From the NCBI GenBank assembly GCA_024276335.1, contig JAJRXL010000513.1, positions 1 to 10,801 of the forward strand: 10,801 nt of DNA, in the 5' to 3' direction. Under the pieces are notes generated by a model, which searched no databases, was not told the origin of the DNA, and worked only from the letters and a program-made list of their open reading frames with translations. The position numbers and the translations under genes were made by a program. Below, piece by piece: positions 1-5,481 of the stretch; the stretch's first letter is position 1, and every line of letters begins with the position of its first letter. This DNA comes from Bacteroidota bacterium. GTDB taxonomy: Bacteria > Bacteroidota > Ignavibacteria > SZUA-365 > JAADGX01.

Positions 1-2255
1 AGGTTCCAGAGGGTGGTTCCTTCTTTCCATCGCCAGACCCTGACCCTGCCGTCATTGCCCGCCGAACAAACGAGACTTCCATCGGGACTGAAGGAGACGG
101 CATTGACGGGCCCGGTGTGTCCCCGGTACCGCCGCGCAAGGATCCCATCGGAAATATTGATCACGCGAACGGTGCCGTCGGAGGAAGCGGAGGCGAACAT
201 GTTGCCCGCGGGGCTCACGGCGATGGCGTTCACCACGCTGGAATGACCCGCGTACTGGCGCAAGAGGTTCCCGTTATCGACGTCAAGGGCGGAGACGGTT
301 TCCGCCGTACCCGCCAGGATGGTTCGATCGCCTGCGAAGGTCACTGCCCGGCAGGGCGTACGCGGCGGCGCTACGGTCCAGGCCAGCTGACCCGTGGCGC
401 CGAGATAGAGCCTGACCTGCCGGTTGTTCACGGCGGCCAGGAATTTCCCGTCCCGGCTGTAGGCGACATCGGTCACACTTTCGGTGAACCCAGCAAGACG
501 TTGCACGAGGTTCCCGTTCGAGGAATTCCAGATGCCGACGGTTTTATCGCCCCCGGCAGTGGCCAGCGTGCTTCCGTCCGGAGAAAACGCGAGGCCGTTG
601 ATGGAGCCGGAATGCGCCTGGATTTCGCGCAGGAACGTCCCGTCGTCCGTTTTCCAGAAACGAAGAAGACCTTGTTCGTCCGCGGTTACGAGCAGTTCCC
701 CGTCGGGAGAGAACGCAAGGCTTTTGACGGCCAGGAGATGCCGTGGTAACATGGCGACGTCGTTTGCTGGAACACGCGCCGGAGGAACTTCCGCTTCACC
801 CGTGCAGGTTGAGCTGGGCGTACTGGGTACGCGCCACTGGTACCGAACTGCGCCGCCCGCATTCGTCATGGTAATCCAGTCGCTGCCCGTGTTCGTGCTG
901 TACCGTAGGGTGACGGACTCCCCGGGGGGAGCTCCCTGCCAGTGCCAGTCGAACCAATCGCCCGCGTACAGGACTTCCCCGCCGTTCGGTTGCAGCAGCT
1001 TGATGCGCGCGTCATGGAACACGCCGCCGGAGAGGAGAACGTCGTTACTGCACGGAGCGTCGGTGTCGAAGTGGAGACTGGAAAACACGCGGTTGGTGTC
1101 GGACGGGAGGAAACGCACGGTAAGCGTCCGCGATTTTCCTTCCTGCAAGGTGAACGGCGGGGGCGATCCTCCCCAGTTCGTGACCTGGAACTTGGGCCTG
1201 GAATACGACACTCCCCGCACGGTGACGGGACCGTTCTGCGCCGTGATTCTCAGAAGCCTGTTGGCGGGCTGCGTGGGCATGCTCCACCCGTAATCCAGCC
1301 AAAGCGATCCGGCGGCAAGCCGAACAAGGCGGTCGCCAGGCACGGAGTACACGGTGCGGTACGTCTGCGTGGAACCGTTCAGCCGCAACGAAATCACGGC
1401 ATCGCGCTGTTCTTCACAACCGCCGCTGAGGTAATACAGGTCGCAGGGCGGCTGGATGGAAAGGATCTCCCGGGCGATTTCCCGGTACACTTCCTTGGCC
1501 CGGTTTTCCGTCAAGACTTCCTCGAAGTACCGCCCGCCCGTGCGCAGCGCGATCTGGCGCAAGGGGATTGAATAGTGGTATGGTACGAGTAAGACCGTGT
1601 ATATGGTGATGTTCCCCGCCCGCGCGTCGCTGACGATACGGTCCACTTCCTGCTGGGTCAGGGTTTCGTACCCGTCGCTCAGGAATACCAGCGTCTTGTT
1701 GCCCGTGCGGGTGTTGGAATAGGGAATGGCACCTGCCTGGTCCTGGAGGAACGCCTTCAGGAAATCGGTCCCCACACCCGTGGCCTGCAGGGCGTCGATG
1801 GAATTTAGCGCGTTCTGCTTGTCGTTCGTGAACGGCAGGTGAATGTACGAAGAGTCGTCGAAGGTCGTTATGCCGATGTGCGTTTGCGGAAAGGGCAATT
1901 CGTTGACAAGTGTCTTGGCCGCGCTCTTCGCGTAATCGATGCGGGTGGGATTCCCCGCCGTCATGCTTGAGCTGATATCGAACGTCAACGTAACGGTCAG
2001 GCTCCGGGGAATTTCCGGCGGACACGAGATCGATGTAACGGGCCGGGCAATGCCGTTTTCCATGACCGTGAAATTCCCGGGCTGGATGGACGTGATTCTC
2101 TGCCCGGAAGCGTCCTTGGCCAGGAAGTTGACACGCACCGAGGGCCACGAGGAAGCGTCGATCTCGTTTACGGTGAAGGTGAATTGCGCCGAAATGGTCC
2201 CGGAACCCAGGAGCAGTATGAGCAATACGGCTGGCATGATCGTGCGATTCTTCAT
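1..2255 (-). CDS. Secreted VWA / Ig-like / WD40-repeat protein (partial, C-terminus beyond left edge)
   Basis: The frame is open from ATG 2255-2253 to the window edge, giving 751 complete codons and no stop. Residues 1-23 are a signal peptide ending ISA before QF, so the product is exported. Residues about 85-265 are a von Willebrand A domain with a complete MIDAS metal site: DISSS at 93-97, Thr163 in VGTD, and Asp194 in LSDG. Residues about 330-412 resemble a choice-of-anchor-D/ASPM-SPD2-Hydin beta-sandwich (a VRFLPSDT-like strand, then a DAP...LSGG ending). Residues about 418-478 look like an Ig-like module with the motif LLQPNGGEVLYAGD. From about 505 there are at least six WD40-type blades, with AFSPDGELL, AFSPDGSTLATAG, AVSPAGNMFASAS and SFSPDGSLVCSAG strands; the sixth runs off the edge. 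The start lies 3 bp after the stop of the upstream OmpA-type gene, with only a weak GGA ahead of it, so translational coupling is likely. VWA domains and propellers both mediate protein contacts; the specific function is unknown. Domain calls are by eye. Confidence 0.88.
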   Translation of the reverse strand, partial: MKNRTIMPAVLLILLLGSGTISAQFTFTVNEIDASSWPSVRVNFLAKDASGQRITSIQPGNFTVMENGIARPVTSISCPPEIPRSLTVTLTFDISSSMTAGNPTRIDYAKSAAKTLVNELPFPQTHIGITTFDDSSYIHLPFTNDKQNALNSIDALQATGVGTDFLKAFLQDQAGAIPYSNTRTGNKTLVFLSDGYETLTQQEVDRIVSDARAGNITIYTVLLVPYHYSIPLRQIALRTGGRYFEEVLTENRAKEVYREIAREILSIQPPCDLYYLSGGCEEQRDAVISLRLNGSTQTYRTVYSVPGDRLVRLAAGSLWLDYGWSMPTQPANRLLRITAQNGPVTVRGVSYSRPKFQVTNWGGSPPPFTLQEGKSRTLTVRFLPSDTNRVFSSLHFDTDAPCSNDVLLSGGVFHDARIKLLQPNGGEVLYAGDWFDWHWQGAPPGESVTLRYSTNTGSDWITMTNAGGAVRYQWRVPSTPSSTCTGEAEVPPARVPANDVAMLPRHLLAVKSLAFSPDGELLVTADEQGLLRFWKTDDGTFLREIQAHSGSINGLAFSPDGSTLATAGGDKTVGIWNSSNGNLVQRLAGFTESVTDVAYSRDGKFLAAVNNRQVRLYLGATGQLAWTVAPPRTPCRAVTFAGDRTILAGTAETVSALDVDNGNLLRQYAGHSSVVNAIAVSPAGNMFASASSDGTVRVINISDGILARRYRGHTGPVNAVSFSPDGSLVCSAGNDGRVRVWRWKEGTTLWN

Positions 2256-2258
2256 AAT

Positions 2259-4250
2259 TTATTCCGCTGGTGTTTCCACAAGGATGTGAACCGTACGACA
2301 GAAGTTCCTTCCTTCCGGGAGGGAGTTGTCGTACAGGAGTTTCGCGCTTCCCACCGGGTTAATGCGAACCTGGTCGGGCCGCACCGCGTTGCCCAGGGCG
2401 CGAACGACGGCTTCGCAGCGGCGCCGGGCCAACTCGAAGTTGTACTTCGGATCCCCGATGCGATCGGTGTACCCCGAAATGGTCACGGTGGATCGCGGTG
2501 TGATGGCTTGCTTCACGACGTCGAGAATACGCCGGTTGTTGGGTCCGATTTCCGCCTTTCCGAACTTGAACAAAATCAGGCGGAAGCGGTCGATGCGCTG
2601 GTTTCCCCGCTTTTCGATCTTCATCCGGCTGATGGTTTTCTGGCTCACGGGCAGTGTCGTTTTCAGGAGTTTCTCCTGCCCACCTTCGTCCTGTACCAAG
2701 AAGGAAGCGACGAACGGCTCCTCGCCCTGTGGAATCGTATGCGGATCGAGATCCCAGGGCAATTCCTCGGGTGGCTGGCCGAAGCCGGAGTACTCTTTCA
2801 CGACCTCGCCGTTACGCGTGACTTCCAATTTCCAGTGCCTGATCGGCAAGCGGGCGTTGACAAAAGGTTGAAAGACGATCGTAGGCGTGCGAAGGACCGT
2901 CTGGATTTCTTCCCTGCGCACGGGCGCCAGTATTTCGTATGTATCCGAGCTCAGTTCCACGCGCCGCGCTTCTTCTTTTCCTTCCGGCGTTCGTGGATCA
3001 GGCACCTGGTCGGGGAGCTTACGAGCGATGACGGTGATTTGCTTGGAAGGGACGCCGCACCCCCTCAGGTAGTCGCGGACCGCCGTGGCCCGCAGCCTGC
3101 TGATCGTCGCGTAGCCGCGCCCGGCTTCCGTGGGATCGCGGTAACCGGTAATGGTTAGCCTGGCTCCCGGGTGGGCTTTCATACGGGTACACACGATGTT
3201 CAGTACATCCGCGTACACCTCGAGGGCGTCGGTGGAGACCTCCTTTTCGTTGAACTTTCCCAGTTCGATCGGCGACATCAACCGCAGGGAGGTCTTTCGC
3301 AAGTCGCTGGAGAAATGATCGAAGAAAATATAGGGAAGTATCGGGAACAGCTCCGACTTGATAATTTCCTCCACGGTGATCGTGACGAGGCGGGAGCGGC
3401 GCCCGGTCGTGTCAACCGAAAAAGCGGAAATGGCGATTGACAGCGGAGGAGCCGGCGGAGGCGGAGGCGGAGGAGCCACCTTGACCGGGGCTTTATCCGG
3501 GAAGCGGTAAAACAGGCTCAGGCTGGCCTGGATGGGCATGGCGTACCACGTCACCGAGGGCGTCACCTGTGTCACGGGCAGGATGATCCCCGCCGATGGT
3601 TCCAGGCGCAGGGTTTTCCATAGGGGGATCTCGCTCCGGATACCGAAACCCAGGCCCCCGTAATACGTGAAGGCATTCGGGATGTCGCCTTCCATGCGAT
3701 TGCGCACGCGCGTGCCGTCGCTGAAGTACACGTCGGTAGGCGTGGTAAGTTGCTCCAACTGGACGAACGAACGTTGAAACGTATAACCGAACGTGGGTCC
3801 GACGGTGATGGCAAGGGGAATGGACCACGGTTTGACCTTCACGAAAAAATCGAGCATGAACGATTCCAGTCTTGCGTCGAGCGTGTGTTCCACGAAAGCT
3901 TCTTCCGGACCCCGCGTCGTGAGCACCGGTCCCAGCGAGTTCGTCTGCCGCAACGTCCCGCTTGTCCCGAGATACCCGAGGCGGGGAAGGAGCGACACGA
4001 CACTGCCGACAGGAATTTCGACGGCCAGGCCGAACGCCGGGTTGTATCCGTTGCCCTTGTTGAACGAGCTGCAGCAGCTTGGATAGCCGGGCAGTTCCTT
4101 GAAATCCGCCTGGTACAAGGTGTAGTTCAATCCGCCGAACACGCCTACGGAGACATTCGGAGTGGTGCTCTTCTGGGCGAATGCGCTCGAACAGGCGAGC
4201 AGGGCTGCCATGAAAAAGAAGTGGAAAGTGACATTCGCTCGTAGCGTCAT
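2259..4250 (-). CDS. Outer-membrane barrel protein with two OmpA-type peptidoglycan-binding domains
   Basis: This 663-aa protein is predicted to sit in the outer membrane and grip peptidoglycan. I start it at ATG 4250-4248 because a clean signal peptide follows (residues 1-25, ending SSAFA before QKS). The open frame extends to an ATG at 4325, but those 25 extra residues look untranslated. Residues about 26-250 have the alternating, aromatic- and Gly-rich pattern of a beta-barrel. A linker with seven consecutive prolines follows (about 251-269). OmpA-like domain 1 spans about 305-436 (GYRD at 369-372, LRATAV with Arg387, then EARRVEL). Residues about 440-537 resemble the FlgD/Ig-like fold (W-x-L-x-V, SGFGQPP, LPWDLD). 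OmpA-like domain 2 spans about 552-660 (GYTD at 593-596, Arg611). Asp372/Arg387 and Asp596/Arg611 match the Asp and Arg that hold diaminopimelate in known OmpA C-terminal domains, so both copies may bind the wall. It ends 3 bp before the VWA/WD40 gene, suggesting one operon. There is only a weak GGGAT ahead of the start. Confidence 0.88.
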   Translation of the reverse strand: MTLRANVTFHFFFMAALLACSSAFAQKSTTPNVSVGVFGGLNYTLYQADFKELPGYPSCCSSFNKGNGYNPAFGLAVEIPVGSVVSLLPRLGYLGTSGTLRQTNSLGPVLTTRGPEEAFVEHTLDARLESFMLDFFVKVKPWSIPLAITVGPTFGYTFQRSFVQLEQLTTPTDVYFSDGTRVRNRMEGDIPNAFTYYGGLGFGIRSEIPLWKTLRLEPSAGIILPVTQVTPSVTWYAMPIQASLSLFYRFPDKAPVKVAPPPPPPPAPPLSIAISAFSVDTTGRRSRLVTITVEEIIKSELFPILPYIFFDHFSSDLRKTSLRLMSPIELGKFNEKEVSTDALEVYADVLNIVCTRMKAHPGARLTITGYRDPTEAGRGYATISRLRATAVRDYLRGCGVPSKQITVIARKLPDQVPDPRTPEGKEEARRVELSSDTYEILAPVRREEIQTVLRTPTIVFQPFVNARLPIRHWKLEVTRNGEVVKEYSGFGQPPEELPWDLDPHTIPQGEEPFVASFLVQDEGGQEKLLKTTLPVSQKTISRMKIEKRGNQRIDRFRLILFKFGKAEIGPNNRRILDVVKQAITPRSTVTISGYTDRIGDPKYNFELARRRCEAVVRALGNAVRPDQVRINPVGSAKLLYDNSLPEGRNFCRTVHILVETPAE

Positions 4251-4393
4251 GTTGATCCCGTGATATGATGAAACGTACCGGTCCGTATTTCTAGATAAGC
4301 CTTGGACAGGGTAGTGGGTGCCCAACTCAACCTATCCTACAAAAAATTCCTCATGGAGGCAAGGAAGGAAGCGGGCGAAGTGGGAGGATCAGG

Positions 4394-4414
4394 CCACGGA
4401 CGACGGACCACGGA
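4394..4414. repeat. Degenerate 7-bp tandem array, consensus CCACGGA
   Basis: Three contiguous heptamers: CCACGGA at 4394-4400, CGACGGA at 4401-4407 and CCACGGA at 4408-4414. The outer two are identical and the middle one differs at one base. A decayed fourth unit (AGAGCGA) may follow. The array is short, so chance is possible, but two more period-7 arrays lie within 250 bp. Confidence 0.6.
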
Positions 4415-4437
4415 AGAGCGAATTGTTGGATCAGAAC

Positions 4438-4461
4438 TTGTAGGAGGGATTTCTCAATCCC
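4438..4461. repeat. Short hairpin repeat unit, copy 1
   Basis: A 24-bp unit beginning TTGTAGGAGGG. It contains a perfect 6-bp inverted repeat, GGGATT (4446-4451) and AATCCC (4456-4461), around a 4-nt loop. A second copy starts 71 bp further on and matches at 19 of 24 positions. It resembles the small dispersed palindromic repeats found in many bacterial spacers; only two copies can be seen here, so dispersal is inference. Confidence 0.55.
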
Positions 4462-4508
4462 GAATTTGCGAATTACTGAATGGCTTTTCATCCACGGCGT
4501 GGCAATAA

Positions 4509-4532
4509 TTGTAAGAGGGGTTTCTTTATTCC
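4509..4532. repeat. Short hairpin repeat unit, copy 2 (diverged)
   Basis: Aligned with the copy at 4438, this unit keeps TTGTA, GAGGG, TTTCT and the closing CCG and differs at five positions. Its stem is weaker: GGGGT can still pair with the ATTCC arm through two G-T wobble pairs. Four of the five differences are transitions, as expected for diverging copies of one ancestor. Confidence 0.5.
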
Positions 4533-4578
4533 GCTCTTTGAGCTGACCCCGAATTGGCTGATTAGACCCCGTGGGCAA

Positions 4579-4599
4579 GTAAAAAGGAAAAGGTAAAAA
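4579..4599. repeat. Degenerate 7-bp tandem array, consensus GTAAAAA
   Basis: GTAAAAA at 4579-4585, GGAAAAG at 4586-4592 and GTAAAAA at 4593-4599, in register with no gap. The next heptamer (GTGGTTG) keeps only the leading GT. This is purine-rich on the plus strand and unrelated in sequence to the other two arrays, but has the same 7-bp period. Confidence 0.55.
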
Positions 4600-4614
4600 G
4601 TGGTTGGGGTTGTG

Positions 4615-4635
4615 CCACGAGCTACGAACCATGAG
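4615..4635. repeat. Degenerate 7-bp tandem array, consensus CYAYGAR
   Basis: CCACGAG at 4615-4621, CTACGAA at 4622-4628 and CCATGAG at 4629-4635, possibly trailing into CCAAACA at 4636-4642. The units differ from each other only by transitions (C/T and A/G), the pattern of a decayed tandem array. Confidence 0.6.
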
Positions 4636-4678
4636 CCAAACACATCCTAAATCTCAACAACTCAACATGGGCAGTGGT

Positions 4679-5395
4679 TCAGAAATGGAATCCCACACCG
4701 AGCGAATACACGTTGCCGTTCAGGTTGATGCGGGAAGCAAGAGGCGTCGTGGAGAAATAATACGTTCTCCCGTTGATGCTTTTCGCATCGGTATCGAATT
4801 CGTTATACGCAGTCACTTGTGGATCTCGGAAACGAAACTCCAGATGAATGGAAACGCGGGAAGTGGGGTAGTAAGCAAGACCGGTAATGACGTGGATACC
4901 GACCGAAGGCTCGCGATTGACGGAGTGCGAGACGGTGTTGCCCACCGCGTAATTTCTCCAGCCCAGGTACCCGCCGATTCCCCCTCCCAGGTAAAAACGA
5001 AAGTCCTCACTGCTGAAGGGAAGAGTGAACAAACCCGACAGTTCCACCAGTACCAGTTCGAAGCCGTCCTCGATTCCCGTTCCGAATGGATCTTTCGAGA
5101 GGATGGAGTTGGACGCGTATTCGCCCGCGACAGCAATCTGCACGCCCGGCTGCAACCGGTAGAGGTATTCGACTCCGTAGCTGAAGTTCCATCCCAGCTC
5201 GATACTTTGGTTCTGTCGTACGGGATTGCCGGAGAAAGGATCAAGGAAGAGGCGGGAGGCGGAAACGAAGTTGAAATGTCCCACGAGTGCATTGCCATAC
5301 GGTGACGGTTCCGGCGTCTGTGCAGGCAGGAAAGGAACCAAAACGAAGAGACTCCACGCGCACTGTATGATCAGTATGTGGAGTCTCACTGGCAT
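4679..5395 (-). CDS. Outer-membrane beta-barrel protein, family not identified
   Basis: A 238-aa protein. Residues 1-26 form a signal peptide (hydrophobic core around SLFVLVPF, ending PAQ before TPEP). The mature part alternates polar and hydrophobic residues in amphipathic strands, with Gly- and aromatic-rich stretches (FYLGGGIGGYLGW at about 134-146) and a final strand VYSLGVGFHF ending in Phe, the usual BAM recognition signal for outer-membrane barrels. The length suggests a small barrel of about 8 to 10 strands; no enzymatic motif is visible and no specific function is claimed. It lies 86 bp downstream of the PpiD-like gene on the same strand and may be cotranscribed with it, which would place a barrel beside a periplasmic folding factor. 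No Shine-Dalgarno sequence precedes the ATG (upstream bases TGAATATACC), and a strong inverted repeat covers the first codons. Confidence 0.82.
   Translation of the reverse strand: MPVRLHILIIQCAWSLFVLVPFLPAQTPEPSPYGNALVGHFNFVSASRLFLDPFSGNPVRQNQSIELGWNFSYGVEYLYRLQPGVQIAVAGEYASNSILSKDPFGTGIEDGFELVLVELSGLFTLPFSSEDFRFYLGGGIGGYLGWRNYAVGNTVSHSVNREPSVGIHVITGLAYYPTSRVSIHLEFRFRDPQVTAYNEFDTDAKSINGRTYYFSTTPLASRINLNGNVYSLGVGFHF
5348..5387 (-). promoter_or_regulatory. 10-bp inverted repeat over the first codons of the beta-barrel gene
   Basis: GAGACTCCAC at 5348-5357 is the exact reverse complement of GTGGAGTCTC at 5378-5387, with a 20-nt loop that holds a second small inverted repeat (CACTG/CAGT around 5361-5375). 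On the minus-strand transcript the stem begins 8 nt after the A of the start codon, inside the signal-peptide codons, and is followed by TTCGTTTT. It could hinder ribosome loading, or act as a terminator or attenuator for transcripts arriving from the PpiD-like gene. The inverted repeat is certain; the function is inference. Confidence 0.5.
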
Positions 5396-5481
5396 GGTAT
5401 ATTCAGTTCAACAAGACGTCATCGGGGCCGGAATACGGGTTACGCGGCCGCGGTCTCCACGTAGGACGAGTAGTGCCGGGT
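5396..5481. other. 86-bp spacer between the PpiD-like and beta-barrel genes
   Basis: This is non-coding on the minus strand. It holds a 10-bp GC palindrome, CGCGGCCGCG, at 5443-5452 but no T-tailed terminator and no clear promoter, which favours readthrough from the PpiD-like gene into the beta-barrel gene. Confidence 0.4.

Larger units (their letters stand above)
4251..4678. other. 428-bp non-coding spacer with several families of small repeats
   Basis: This lies between the stop of the beta-barrel gene (4679) and the start of the double-OmpA gene (4250), both on the minus strand, so it must contain the 3' end of one transcript and any promoter of the next. I find no convincing gene: the open frames on either strand have no recognisable composition or domain and read through repeats. 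What can be seen is three separate degenerate arrays of 7-bp period (4394-4414, 4579-4599, 4615-4635) and two copies of a hairpin-forming unit (4438-4461 and 4509-4532), listed separately. No clear -35/-10 pair or T-tailed terminator was identified by eye. Confidence 0.7.

Noticed and set aside
117..1571. Several plus-strand open frames of 200-270 codons over the left end (from 117, 484 and 942)
   Set aside because: They lie opposite the minus-strand VWA/WD40 gene, whose continuous frame has a signal peptide and recognisable domains. The plus frames overlap one another and have no family resemblance.
1414..2148. Minus-strand frame of 244 codons
   Set aside because: It is a shifted frame of the VWA/WD40 gene with Arg/His/Pro-rich shadow composition. 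The true frame is open to the window edge and carries the MIDAS motifs.
2184..4244. Plus-strand frames at 2184-3158 and 3750-4244
   Set aside because: They are antisense to the double-OmpA gene, with shadow composition and no domain.
4251..4325. Upstream ATG at 4325 as the start of the double-OmpA protein
   Set aside because: The extra 25 residues would bury the signal peptide. The ATG at 4250 places it at the N-terminus.
4351..4632. Minus-strand frame of 93 codons in the repeat-rich spacer
   Set aside because: It crosses all three heptamer arrays and both hairpin units, has no ribosome-binding site, and its composition reflects the repeats.
4604..5305. Plus-strand frame of 233 codons
   Set aside because: It is antisense to the beta-barrel gene, which has a signal peptide and a terminal Phe strand.
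5443..5452. CGCGGCCGCG palindrome, considered as an operator or terminator
   Set aside because: It has no loop and no T-tail, and a 10-bp GC palindrome is plausible by chance in GC-rich DNA.
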